A stretch of DNA of 64,000 nucleotides from Linyphia triangularis (GCA_963978545.1 OZ021727.1:57300487-57364486); one strand, 5' to 3'; positions 12,657 to 30,510 are shown, counted from the stretch's first letter. The notes: generated by a model from the sequence alone, not told the origin. Numbers and translations are program-made.

Positions 12657-13501
12657 TTATAAAGAATAATTTTCTCCCAGTGACAAATCTTTTCGGAAAA
12701 AAAAAAATGATTGTCGTTTTAAATGTGTTATTTGGTTACCAAACTCTTGCATAAAATCTTCAAGTGGTTTAGTAATGGTCTCAAAGGTACAACGATCAAC
12801 AGTAATCCATTGTTTATATGTGATATTTTCCATTTCTTCCATCTTTAAAATAATCAATTTTGGGACAGTTTTCATAGTGGTTTAAAATCCAAGATTGTGC
12901 TGGAGGGGATTGCACATAATCTTAGCCATGCATTCATCATATGTTGTAAGAGGATTATCAGATTTACGTAGTTTGATTTTATGTAAGTTACCTCTAGCAA
13001 TCATCAATTTAATATTCTGGTGTGCTATGCAGACACATACAGAATGTGTACCACTGACACCAGCTATCATACAGTTTTTTGGTCTCAACTCTGCAAACTT
13101 TGAAAAGCCAATTAACTTCTCATAAGTTTCCCAAAATTAGTCTCTTTTGTTATATGAACTGTCTTACCTAAAGCATCCTTCCCCACAAAAACATAGTCCT
13201 TTCCCCCAGACATTAGTCTGCTTACTTCATCGTCATCATAAAAATTCTTTACTGAAATAGTTGTTTGAGGAGATAAAGTTTTACTAGGTTTCGAGTCTCG
13301 AGTCGACAAAACACCTTTTTCTTCAAATAGTGTAACAAATAACAAATGGCAGACTATTATTTCATCTGAATATTGATATTTATTTACATGACTAGGAAAC
13401 AGTGTTTTACACACAAATGGGCCACATTCGATACTTAAATTGCTCTTTAACAACATGTATTTTTGTGTATAAAAATTGCACAGACAATCATACAGGGGCA
13501 A
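12657..13501 (-). pseudogene. Transposon-encoded orphan protein remnant, copy A
   Basis: Three minus-strand open blocks (13501-13112, 13088-12882, 12875-12657) read as pieces of one protein separated by frameshifts or stops. The N-terminal block has an acidic 'FYDDDEVSRLM' motif and 'GKDALGKTVHI'. The middle block has 'SGTHSVCVCIAHQNIKLM', a Cys-x-Cys-x3-His arrangement that could bind a metal. In another frame 'YENCPKID' follows. The same motifs occur in copy B. I do not recognise a DDE or RNase H-like catalytic triad. Family knowledge suggests only an uncharacterised repetitive protein; which transposon superfamily it serves is unknown to me. Confidence 0.55.
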
Positions 13502-13529
13502 TTCTCTGTTGTAAGCACGAGAAATTGTA

Positions 13530-13866
13530 TCTCTTTTTTCTACTCGTATACAAATTAGAATTCTAAAATTATTATCAATTTAGCAATTTTGCTTTTGTTT
13601 TATATAGCTCTACTTGGTGACAAAGTTATAATATGGAAAAATAATTATTTTAACTAGGTCAAATGTGCATTTATATCATCTGGTGCATGGGACACGTCTG
13701 TATCCCGTGGGTCAGACGATATAAATGCATATTTGATCTAGTTAAAATAATTATTTTTCCATATAACTTTGTCACCAAGTAATATAATATAAAATGAAAA
13801 CATAACTATTAGATTCACCTTAATTTTATAATTCTTATCAGTTTACGAGTAGAAAAAGAGCCACCA
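13530..13866. repeat. ~335-bp imperfect palindrome inside transposon copy A
   Basis: The inner core 13611-13781 is a near-perfect snapback. 'tacttggtgacaaagttata' is answered by its reverse complement ending at 13781, and the arms meet around 'ggga-cacgtctgta-tccc'. The arms extend outward imperfectly to 'ctcttttttctactcg' (about 13531) and 'gagtagaaaaagag' (to 13860). The same palindrome sits at the same place in copy B, so it was part of the ancestral element. It may itself be a foldback MITE that inserted into that ancestor. Confidence 0.8.
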
Positions 13867-14188
13867 AGTGACACAGAAAGTCAACTGTGATATTGGAAAG
13901 AAATCTGATGTTATCATTTTGGTTCAAATACACATTGTGTATTCTATTTTTTAACACAAGACTTATATTTCATTATTTACATGTGAAATAAGTGCAACTG
14001 TAAAGATCATACCGTCATTTTATCGTCGTGATCAAGATAAAATAAGTCAAGAATAATTAACTATTTATTATTAATTACTTATTTAATAATATTAGTAGCA
14101 CAAATATCAATTTGGTTAAAATTCCATGTCTGGTACGATTCTGCACTAAGAATTGTTTACAAAAAAACCATGCCAAATTATGGCAACC

Positions 14189-14533
14189 CAGGGTTCATAC
14201 TCAGAAAAAAAATTCCCTGAGATTTCCCCGAGCCGTGTTTCCATAGCGGGCTGAATTATTTTTAGCCACATAAATATAATCAAACCTCGGTTACAGAAAT
14301 TCTTCCGATAACTAAAAAAAAGTATTTTTTTCTTCAAGAATTACTTTCTGTAAGTCTATGTCATCAAACAATTCTGTAACTTCACCTGCTTGAGTTAGGG
14401 TTAAACAAAGAGCAGCGAATAATAGGATGTTTTACCATAGTAACAACAACTTTTTCCAGGTTTTAGGGGGGATTTTTCTCTTTTCCTTGAGATTTTAAGG
14501 TTGATTTATTTTCCCTGGAGTGTATGAACCCTG
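14189..14533. mobile_element. 345-bp MITE with CAGGGTTCATAC termini
   Basis: The left end 'cagggttcatac' and right end 'gtatgaaccctg' are perfect 12-bp inverted repeats. Just inside, both arms contain 'ttccctg'-type words (reverse complement 'cagggaa'). A shared 'caac' flanks both sides (14184-14187 and 14534-14537) with a 1-base offset, so the target duplication is uncertain. It has no coding capacity. The CAGGGT start and repeated 'cagggaa' words recall the elements at 44347 and 46122, but the bodies differ. Confidence 0.6.
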
Positions 14534-16740
14534 CAACTATACGCAGTTCACTTGTCATAAAAAAAAATGCAGGGGCTGCCATTTTTTAGCGAAAATCACC
14601 TTGGCGTCGAATCTGTACTGGACTTGGAATTTTAACCATCAATTTAATAATCTCATGTTTGTAAACCTACATTTCAATACAAAACTAAATAATAACAATT
14701 AAGTTGTCATGTCTGTGGACATCAATCAATGGAATAATTATGAAAGATCTCTATATATTATAAGAGGATCTCTACTGTCATAATTTGATTGTAATTGATA
14801 AGTTCCAAGGGAGAAAAACATTTTTAAGCATTTAATAACAATTTTTTCCCTTTCCTGCTGCTGAAATAGTGCGTTCTGAGGAGAATGTCCCAGATAAGGG
14901 ACCTGTAAAATTCAATGAACTTTTTGGAGTTTAAATAAAGAAGCTAAACACTATTTATGGTTGCGAAAAAACTTATTCGAGTCAGATGAAGGAATTATAA
15001 CAATATTTATTAAAAACAGCCAAGGAAAATTACCAAAAATCACTGGTTCCTCTAGTACATCTATACCTTCAATTATTTTGCTTTGGCGAGTAAACAGGAA
15101 ACATTTATTCTAAATAATTAGTTATATCTTGAATGAAAACTAGAAAAATTTCCAACCAATAGAACTTTTTGTTATTTTGCTCTCAAGTTCTAGTAAATAT
15201 TTTCTAGCAATCCTCATTAAATTGCAAAAAAATAAAGATCGGAATTTAGAAAAGTTGCATAAAGAATTATTCTCAATTGTAATTTAACTATTTTTATTTT
15301 TTCACTACTAACGGTTTATTGTTTACAAACACAAGATCAAAAGAAGCTTGGTTTCATAGCGCCATCTATTGATCAAATTTGTCGATATTTATTCTCTCTG
15401 TAGTGTTTATTATGTTTTATATTGGGAAAATATTTTAAGATTTTATAATAATTATACAATATAATAACAAAATCTGGTAACTTATGAAGTGATACTTGTC
15501 CTATACATCTTTAAAATAAATTATATTTTATAGTTTTATCAAAAACTGGTGAATTATTTTGATCATAATTTTTATATGAACACATATATTTTTTTAAATT
15601 CAAATCAGCTATAAATGATCTCAATCAATGTTTAAAATAACTGTAATAAAATTCTTAAACTTATTAATTACATTATCAATAAAAAAAATTAAAAAGTTTT
15701 TTTTAACAAAGTAAACATATATAGTTTAACACACACAATATGCTCATTGTTACTACAACAAAAATAAATATACAATTCTCATGGATTTTCATTTTGTAAT
15801 AATAAGTGTATTAAGAAATAATAAATTTTTCGAAAATGAAAATTCAGTGATAAAACAATATAATAAAAATAGACTAAAATAGATTTCAATATGGTTTAAA
15901 TAACCTTTCGTTACTTGGGATGCAATGGTAATGAATCATTATAACTCATGCAATGGTTGGATTGTTTTCAATTTTATAAATAAAGATTTATTGTGAAATA
16001 TTTCAATGTATTAGGCAAGCATCAACTGAGAAATAAGTTTTTATTTTCACCCTAGTGATTAGCTATTAACAGTACAGTAAATACACATTTGTTTCTGACA
16101 GTTAAATTAAAATATTTTAGAAAAATTTGCAAAAATGTATGGTGATATATGCTATAAATTTAGTGTACAAATTGAATACATGATACTTAAAATGATATAA
16201 TTAGCAAACCATATTGTGGAAAACATTTATATAGTACAAATGCTAAATTTTCGTAAGCAGACATAAACTACTTATTTTATTTATGAATATTTTTATGTGC
16301 TTTAAGTTATAAGTATCCTCTGACGTAAGAATAATTTAAATTGTGGTTGCATTAATAAATCTTTTAAACAATACATGAGAGTTCTAGTTCACTGGTATTT
16401 ATAAAATAATACAAGTGGAATTTATTAAGATAATTCCAAATCATTTAAAAGGATATATCTAACATTAGAATTGCACAATCTTTCTTCGTAATCGACATGA
16501 AATCTTTATAACCATCATACATATAAAGTGTTTATATGAACTGAGAACTCATGATAACAATACCCGGTTGTTTAACATCAGATAGAGATAACAAAGAGGG
16601 TTACCTACTAAAGAGCCAAATTTGCTATCCAAGTATACTCAAGGATCGTTCTTGAAGCAGTTTTAACATTTACATCACAAATGCAGCCTCTTTTTAACTA
16701 TTTTATATACACCGACCACAAGCCGCTGAGAATCACTATA
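14534..16740. other. AT-rich proximal upstream flank of exd
   Basis: No gene is supported. A word 'atcaatca' at 14721-14728 (TGATTGAT on the other strand) matches a PBX-HOX core, with a MEIS-like 'tgtc' nearby, but such short words are expected by chance. Composition rises in GC only after about 16550, toward the promoter. Confidence 0.5.
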
Positions 16741-16847
16741 AACAACAAACCACACAGTCCGCCATGTTTTCTGTTACGTCACCAAAACGGAAGTTCCGGT
16801 TGTCATCGATCACGCAGTGGGCGGAGCCAAAGTAACACTTTGAGCTT

Positions 16848-16857
16848 TGATTGACAT
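16848..16857 (+). promoter_or_regulatory. PBX-MEIS/PREP-type site TGATTGACAT
   Basis: TGATTGACA matches the bipartite site bound by PBX with MEIS/PREP (Extradenticle with Homothorax in arthropods), canonical TGATTGACAG, at nine of ten positions. It lies about 300 bp upstream of the exd start codon inside the GC-rich promoter, which suggests autoregulation. Binding is inferred, not shown. Confidence 0.4.
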
Positions 16858-17084
16858 CCATCCGGGCTTGGCTCCACGGCCTCCCATTGGCTGGATTCGA
16901 AGTGTGACGTAAATTTCGTCACACGAGACGCTCATCTTTTATGGCGAGGTGACTTGACTGGCATTAGCGTACAACCCACCTTCAAACCCGCTCGCTGTCC
17001 GTCAAAAGTATTCCCAATCAAAACACTCAATTACACAGAGCTCGGTTTTCGCGGGTGGTGGTAGTCTCTTGATAGTCCGCTTTT

Positions 17085-17117
17085 ATGGATAGTTGTGCGC
17101 GTGGTACTCTCGTGTGA
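17085..17117 (+). other. uORF in putative exd 5' UTR (10 codons)
   Basis: ATG at 17085 opens a 10-codon frame ending in TGA at 17115-17117. It is out of frame with the main ORF and stops 41 nt before its ATG. A still shorter frame (ATG-GCG-AGG-TGA) lies at 16941-16952. If included in the mRNA these could dampen exd translation. Confidence 0.35.
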
Positions 17118-17158
17118 AACTGGGGGTTTTCTACTCTTAAAAATCCGTTCTACAACGG

Positions 17159-17385
17159 ATGGACGATCCACTTAGAATGATGCATCCCGTCTCCCAGCAT
17201 ACTTCCGTCAGCATGGCCGGACTGCCCCAGCACGGCTACGGCATGCCGCAACAGCCACACGGCGTTGATCCCACTGGACAGGGGCCGCCGCAAGACCAGA
17301 ACGACGTCAGAAAACACGACATCTCTGAGATTTTGCAACAGATTATGAACATCACCGACCAATCTCTCGACGAAGCCCAAGCGAG
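17159..17385 (+). CDS. exd: Extradenticle/PBX homeobox protein, exon 1 (N-terminus)
   Basis: This exon encodes the first 75 codons plus two bases of codon 76 of a PBC-class TALE homeodomain factor, a nuclear cofactor that binds DNA with Hox and Homothorax/MEIS proteins. The start 'MDDPLRMMHP' fits PBX/Exd N-termini and is preceded by 'acaacgg' with G at +4. Residues 11-48 are a Gln/His/Pro/Gly-rich linker ('GYGMPQQPHGVDP'). From about residue 50 the PBC-A domain begins: 'VRKHDISEILQQIMNITDQ', then 'SLDEAQA'. The exon ends AG|GTGAGT in phase 2. Reading through the donor gives a stop at once, confirming the splice. The later PBC-B region and homeodomain lie outside the window. The linker composition recalls chelicerate Exd, which is the main basis for my guess at the organism. 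Confidence 0.95.
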
Positions 17386-24930
<7,545 letters not shown>

Positions 24931-24934
24931 GCAA

Positions 24935-25420
24935 CACCCACATGATATTTCGTCACACACATTCTCATAGGCCTCGTCAATCTTTTCAGACGATAATTCC
25001 AGAACGCTCATATCGTTTGCCACCATCCGGACGCAGTCCCACTTCTGCCTCGCACCCGGACGATTACCTCAACGCGGGCAATAAAATTTTAAGCACCGTT
25101 TATTACCCCAAAAGCAGCCACTGCGATATAACCCCCAGATATCGCCCAAACCGAACTCGGCACACGATAAAGTTCCGTCTACCCCTACCTGCCACAGGAA
25201 CTTCCTTTCCCGTTAATGATCGCATTTGCCGGAACAAAATATAACCCGCTTTTGCCAAAACTTTACACACCAAGCATCAGAATTTCAGTTTTGGTGGGCT
25301 TATCGCCTTTGGCCCCCGGGCTCTAACCGAAAACCCGAAGTGTTGCTGACAGAAAGGGGGACAAGATAAGGCCGGTGTGTGTTGCCTGCAATCTTTACAG
25401 CCCTGTGTTTTGTGTGTCGA
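24935..25420. promoter_or_regulatory. GC-rich island 1 in exd intron 2 (candidate enhancer)
   Basis: The first strong GC-rich patch in the intron, with abrupt edges in AT-rich DNA. It contains CAATAAAA near 25079 (posterior-Hox/Caudal type), 'gttaatgatcg' (homeodomain type), MEIS/Homothorax-type TGACAG near 25348 and GATA-type AGATAAGG near 25364. A 100-codon frame (24942-25244) is open, but its Pro/Ser/Arg/His-rich product matches nothing I know. A regulatory role is inferred from composition and position only. Confidence 0.3.
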
Positions 25421-26021
25421 TTCTTTTTTCTTTTTTTTTTATTATCATGGAACCTAGGTGCGAATGGAGGTCTTCTGGTAGATAGTCACCTTCTCACTTT
25501 TGGATGCCTCCGCTTGCTGACATGTTGGATTTGCTATGGGCTATAACTGGGAGGAGGTGGTTTCTATTGTTATGACCCGGGCATTGTGTTTTTGATGCAA
25601 GTTTTTAAGGCGACTGTTTTAAAAAAATCCTGCTTTCTTAGTTTTGAAAAAGTCGCGTGTTTAATTTTTAGCTCATGTTTATCGCCTTGTATAAAAACCT
25701 TAAACTGTTAAGGACTTCCCAACTGTTTCAATTGTATTTTAAAATCTGTTAAGAGCAGTTTAAAAGAGTCAGATCTCTGTGACCTGTGAGATTTCATTGA
25801 TAATTGCCTATACATTTATTTTTCTTTAGATCTTTTAGTAATTAGACATATAATCAGAATCGAAAGATTGTGTACCTTTTGATGAACTAATTGCCTCAAG
25901 AGTTCAATTAATTTGAAATGCTGAATTAATTGCTTCGCATTCACCGTAAAATTCTTAATATTCCCGAAATTTTTGTTTCACCCTTAAATTCCTAAAATTA
26001 TGCTTACACATTTCGATGATT

Positions 26022-26034
26022 CCTGAAAAATATT
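26022..26034 (+). repeat. Left 13-bp target-site duplication of SINE
   Basis: 'cctgaaaaatatt' here is repeated exactly at 26215-26227, bounding the SINE. Confidence 0.9.
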
Positions 26035-26214
26035 GCCGACCAAACGGTGTAGTGGTTAGCGTGCTAGCTTCTAGACCGCGTGGTTGCGGGTTCGAGTCCC
26101 GTGTTGGCATGGATGTTTGTAAATGTATGTTGGCTTGTCTAATGACGAATGTTTCGCCGCATTATAGCCCTCGTGTTGCTGACGGCGCCAGATAATCTGA
26201 AAACAACCAACCAA
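26035..26214 (+). mobile_element. tRNA-derived SINE, 180 bp
   Basis: The first 75 bp (26035-26109) form a tRNA-like head. The GCCGAC acceptor strand pairs with GTTGGC (one G-U), 'gtgtagtggttagc' is an A-box-type D arm, and a perfect B box 'ggttcgagtcc' sits in a T arm that folds (GCGGG/CCCGT). The anticodon stem does not pair, so this is not a working tRNA. A ~90-bp unrelated body follows, with an (AACC)n-like 'aacaaccaaccaa' tail. Perfect 13-bp flanking repeats show insertion by LINE-type retrotransposition. It would be transcribed by Pol III, sense to exd. Confidence 0.9.
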
Positions 26215-26227
26215 CCTGAAAAATATT
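26215..26227 (+). repeat. Right 13-bp target-site duplication of SINE
   Basis: Exact copy of 26022-26034; see the SINE entry. Confidence 0.9.
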
Positions 26228-26271
26228 TTTAAAAAACCCGAAAATTCCCTATTTTTTCTCCAAAACCGACA

Positions 26272-26304
26272 CCCCCCCCCCCCCCCCCCAAAAAAAAAAA
26301 AAAA
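26272..26304. repeat. C18 followed by A15 homopolymer junction
   Basis: A run of about 18 C directly abuts about 15 A, just downstream of the SINE. The length is unreliable in most sequencing chemistries. Confidence 0.85.
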
Positions 26305-28136
26305 CATCGATATTCTATTCCTACAGATGAAAAAAGTGGATTCAACTAAGTTTGCATGTTTGACAAAATAGTATAATTGATTAAATATATAACTGTTATT
26401 TTGCTGAAAAGTTTTTTTTTAATTGAAATTGTTTTTGCCAGTATCTAAACAAAGCTTTGGAAAGGATGTCTGTTAAGAGCTTATGTCAGCTTCAAAAGAA
26501 ATATCTCCAAGTGATTTTGATATGTTTCTGAAATTTTTTTAAAATTATCCCTAAAATTCCTCCTGATTTTTTTTTGCAAAACTCACTGCGGCCCTATAAT
26601 AGTTACAATATGGATAGGCTTTTATCCCTTGTTTTAATCAGTGTGAGACAAACGTTATGTGATGGCTATTGGCCCATAAAACGAACTAGAGGGAGTTTAA
26701 AGTATGAATGCCTTTTTAAATATTGGCAGTTGATTATGATAGAGTAACTGACAAACACGTCACATACAGCTTGCATTTAAAAGAATTTTTCTCTATTAGA
26801 AGTACAAATATAAGCTTTTAAATTGGATAACGTAGTTTCTTCCATATGTCTAGCATCCGTAAGCTTACCTCATTAATACTCTTTACATTCATTACATTGT
26901 TATTTTCAAAGTTACTCAAATGATAAAGATTTGTTACGTGAAGTAACCATTTCGCTGTTTGATTGATCACTGAGGAAGAACGCTTTTTAATTACCTTGGC
27001 TACCCAGCAGGAAAAAAAAAGTGCTTAAGAAAAAGATGAGGCTGTCACTTCATTCCTATTCGACAAACTGATAAGTCGCATTTGTTTCGTTGCTTACGTG
27101 GAACCTTTTTATATTTTTACAAGCTGTGATTAACGATTGTTCATACAAGTGTGGAGGTACTTAAAATGAGTTCCTTTTCAATAAGTAACTTCTTAAAGAA
27201 ATCGGGGAATTAACTTTAAATATCTTTCGAATATCTCCACTGTTCGATCTTTTTTGGACAGCCAGTTTTCTTCATAATGTTAACGTGTCTGGAAGTTCAA
27301 AAGAGATCTAGTCATTTGCATATTAATATAGGTATGAATAATAATCATATGCAAACGTCGTTAACCCTTTGGGGGTTGAGGAACATGTATAAGACCTGCT
27401 CTCAAAGGCTGTCATCTTCCTTCCAAAGAAGAGTTTAAAAAAACTCGTATTGTCTTATGAAGAGTTTGTAATTTCTTTGGTGCTTTAGGGGATTTGTTAT
27501 TCTCTTTGATGTGGTGATGGTTACGTTGCATTTTAAGGTATTTATTGAGGCCTCTTTCATTGGAAGTTACCCCCCCCCACCCCTTCCCCTTTAGAGCATG
27601 TTTACAAAGATACCGCAGGGAAGGCTGTTTATGTTGGATTTGGAAATAAAGATTGTAATGTATGATCTGATAAAATATATATTGAAAATTACCTTCTATC
27701 TTAAATATCCACTTGCATGTAGTCATATTATGTCTGGTTACTTACTATCTTAGTTAAATCCTTTTATGATAGTAAGTCTGCTACTTGTAACTATTTATTA
27801 ATCCGCTGGTAATTTCTTCAAGATCCGATCATAATTTAAAATATTCTGTGAGAATTATATCTTGGCAGCTACCATATTTGGTGAATAAATAATCATTTTT
27901 GGAAAAGAACTTGCATCTGTGGTTAACTCGCTAATATTATAGGGAATTCGGCCATTTTTGAAACAGAGTATTATTTGATGCAGTGCAATTATCAAATATA
28001 ATTCACAATCTCGTATACATCGTACCTCAATGTTAAAGTGAAATTATTCATCATAACTTATATTTTTTAATTTGTTCAGAATACTTGTTTTAATATCTTT
28101 TGGGGATGTAAATTCATGTTATAACCAGGAGTGGCT

Positions 28137-28418
28137 CTTTGGATCAGGCGCGTAGTCAGGGGAGGGATATAGGGATATATCCCTTCCCGAAAATTTTCTT
28201 TTTGCTATTAGAGCCGATAGGATTAAAGGATTTTATTGTTTAAAATAGTAAATTTATTTAAAATGTTTTTAAATTTTGAAACATGCGTAAAAAATATCTG
28301 CTATCTTGATTACTAAATGCATGAGGCATTAATAATAAAAATGAAAATCAAGATTTGCCGACTTATAATTTCATGTCCCGTCCCGAAATTTTTTTTTGGC
28401 TACACCCCTGCTTTGGAT
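28137..28418. mobile_element. hAT-type MITE with 8-bp target duplication
   Basis: The element body is 28145-28410. The left end 'caggcgcgtagtcaggg' and right end 'tggctacacccctg' (reverse complement 'caggggtgtagcca') are imperfect inverted repeats of the CAGGGGCGTAGCCA type common in hAT elements. It is flanked by a perfect 8-bp direct repeat CTTTGGAT (28137-28144 and 28411-28418), the duplication size of hAT transposases. Subterminal 'atcccttcccgaaaatttt' and 'tcccgtcccgaaatttttt' are similar. It is non-coding and must have been moved by a transposase elsewhere. Confidence 0.9.
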
Positions 28419-28639
28419 AAATATAAAAATGCATCTGCCTTGTTAAGCGAATCTGTCATGTAACGATCATCTGTAAAAAATTATCAGATATTTTTGTTCC
28501 CTTATTAGACCTGAATTATATGCTTGTGTTTTATACATGTTAAAAGATGTGGAAACGAAAGAATTCAACAGTATTCCCAAACTACGAAATAGCATTTTTT
28601 TTATTACCGCCTTTACTAAATCTGCAGCGATACGATACC

Positions 28640-28980
28640 GTCTTTGAAGATTATTAAGGCGCATCAGGCGGTGTCGGAATTCAGCGAAATTGCTCACCAC
28701 TTTACAGGAAAAAGTGGCAAATTTCCTGCCATTCCACGGAATGGGTTTTGGCACAATGCAAGATTCCCCTCGCCCAAGGTGTCCTCAGTCATCTCAAAAT
28801 CTCCATTCGTTGGGGGATTTCTCTTTATACCACGGAATATTCCATATCCTTTCTGCCCTTGTGTTCGGGTATCCAGAGATACGCTTATGCCCTGTGTATG
28901 CAAAACACGCAACCCCTTGCCACATAAAAATATTCTGCTTTTTTTTTTTTAAATCCTTTTTACCCTAGTGGAGGGCGGGA
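28640..28980. promoter_or_regulatory. GC-rich island with paired TEAD-like palindromes
   Basis: Two inverted ATTCC/GGAAT arrangements lie about 100 bp apart: ATTCCACGGAAT (28731-28742) and GGAATATTCC (28834-28843). CATTCCA-type words bind TEAD/Scalloped factors. A POU-like ATGCAAAA also lies near 28908. Open frames overlap in three frames and none looks like a known protein. The enhancer role is an inference. Confidence 0.3.
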
Positions 28981-29350
28981 TGCAAATAAACCGTCCCATT
29001 CAGTTTCGTCTCAGATCTGTATCTGCTGCAGACAGGATAAAATATATGGTTCTCCAGAATGCGAGATGACACTTTTTTGGAAGAGCAACCGTGGATGTTT
29101 TTTATTTTATTAGTGGGTGTTTATGTATCAATGATATCGCTTTAACTGGTGCTTTGTGTCGCTGTAGAGCGTTCGTGATTAAGTGAAGGGGGGATTTTTA
29201 TTGATGTGGTGGAGGTCATTTTGAGGCCTGTTTTACATGACTGCACGTTCGTTGTAAGGCTTTTTGAATTTCAAGTATTCAGATGTGTGTAAAAACTAGT
29301 TTGCTTTTTGTGGAGGACAGGAAAGAGCGCAATTGTTGGATATGAGTTGT

Positions 29351-29430
29351 CAGTAATAAATCCCATTTCAATTTTAAATTACTAGTTTTACAGTAATAAA
29401 TACCATTTCAATTTTAAATTACTAGTTTTA
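29351..29430. repeat. 40-bp unit in direct tandem duplication
   Basis: The 40-bp unit beginning 'cagtaataaatcccatttca' at 29351 is repeated at 29391 with a single c-to-a change. It is a recent slippage or local duplication. Confidence 0.9.
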
Positions 29431-29999
29431 GTTCTAATTTTTCAATTACGTATTTTATAACCGGGTGATGTCCCCTTTCCCCCGCGTCGCTTAATAACAT
29501 ATTGATTATTTCCGTAAACCTTTTTTAATTTAATTTTACGTTTGTTGAAATGAATTTTCTTTAGGTTCCTGCTGTCCATCGAACATTACATAACAAAAAC
29601 TGACATTTTCGTAATACTCGTGGCGAGAAACAAATTGCTACAATAAGTATTATAGCAGCACCTAATTGTGTCTTTTTTACATACCCTTAAAGATAGTAAT
29701 TTTCAAGTTTTAAGTTAAATGTCTGGATGGTAAACGAAAGCTAAGTGGAATTTAAAGCGTCTTGACTGATTGAGCTTTCAAAAGTTTTAGTGGTGGTTTT
29801 TAAGAGCGAGCCGAAATTACGAATAGGAAATTGAAAAGTTGTGGCCATATTGGCGTTTAAAAACAAATAAAAGTACATAAAATGAAAGACAACATCTCCC
29901 CCGGATCCATCTAATTGAAAATTGTTAAATTATGTTTCTGAATATCAACTTTGTTAATTTTTTTTTTTATTTATTACAATAAAAAAGGGCAACTGAAAG

Positions 30000-30510
30000 C
30001 CCATATTGAAGCTGCGGCTTAGTTTCGTGGTACTTTTTGCAATATGCAAGCTTAAGTCATTTTGATGCTTGCTATGTACCTACAACAGCAGTGTATGTGA
30101 TTGTTATAGAAACGACCTTCGCCAACAATACGTCGCGCATCTACCCTCCCGCTTATTACCGACACCAAGAAGTCTTTTTTCGCAATGTTCGAAAATCTCT
30201 GAAGTATGACCCGCAGGTGGTTTCCATGCATTTTGAGTGACAGCTCAGTTGGTAGTTTGGAATGATTTGCGACTCGAATATGCTTTTTTTTTGTTCCACC
30301 GATTCCCAAAAGCGAGACGAATGCATGTACTCTTCTCAAACAAGACGACAAGCGTTGCTTCTTGGTTGAGCAACTGGCAGGAACAACGGCTCATCGTGTG
30401 TCTTGGAATTTGAGTGTCCAGTGTGGGTGACAGTCGACGAGGTCGTTTGTACCAATTTGTTTTTTCCTCGGTTTGTTTTGGGGGGTTGGAGTTATGTTAC
30501 TTCGTGGCTT
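30000..30510. promoter_or_regulatory. GC-rich island in exd intron 2
   Basis: Contains MEIS/TGIF-type TGACAGCT (30238-30245), a CAGGTG E-box in 'cgcaggtggtttcc', and CpG-rich 'aatacgtcgcgcatc' near 30127. Overlapping opposite-strand open frames here are compositional. Candidate enhancer by position and composition only. Confidence 0.3.

Larger units (their letters stand above)
11673..13866 (-). mobile_element. Decayed DNA transposon, copy A (truncated)
   Basis: This 2.2-kb block matches 39924-42134 (copy B) in the same orientation. Anchors shared by both include 'gttacgaattttttaaattt' at the start and 'tacgagtagaaaaa' at the end; the net length difference is about 23 bp. It retains the inner part of copy B's left inverted terminus (11673 to about 12040), the minus-strand protein remnant and the internal palindrome. 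The right inverted terminus of copy B is missing after 13866. I could not find the outer 'gggtcattccac' end upstream, so it appears truncated on both sides or bounded by different ends. Confidence 0.8.
16740..17158 (+). promoter_or_regulatory. exd: Putative exd promoter and 5' UTR
   Basis: GC content and CpG frequency jump here against the surrounding AT-rich DNA and stay high into the start of intron 1, as in a TATA-less CpG-type promoter. Visible words are CRE-like TTACGTCA (16774-16781) and TGACGTAA (16905-16912), ETS-type CGGAAGT (16788-16794), GC box GGGCGG (16819-16824), an inverted CCAAT box ATTGG (16886-16890) and PBX-MEIS TGATTGACA (16848-16856). I see no clear TATA box. The transcription start is not determined; two short uORFs (16941-16952, 17085-17117) would be in the leader if transcription starts upstream of them. 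Confidence 0.6.

Noticed and set aside
1..16600. Possible protein-coding gene upstream of exd
   Set aside because: All open frames are short and dominated by AT-rich codons. None shows a recognisable domain apart from the transposon remnant in copy A.
17150..17380. 76-codon minus-strand open frame over exd exon 1
   Set aside because: It is the antisense shadow of a GC-rich coding exon. The plus strand carries an unmistakable PBC domain with correct splice sites.
26035..26109. Functional tRNA gene
   Set aside because: The acceptor and T arms fold, but the anticodon stem does not. The unit continues into a body and tail bounded by a 13-bp target duplication, so it is a SINE.
28644..28968. Three overlapping frames of 72-102 codons
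   Set aside because: Different frames and strands are open over the same bases with no homology, typical of a GC-rich non-coding patch.
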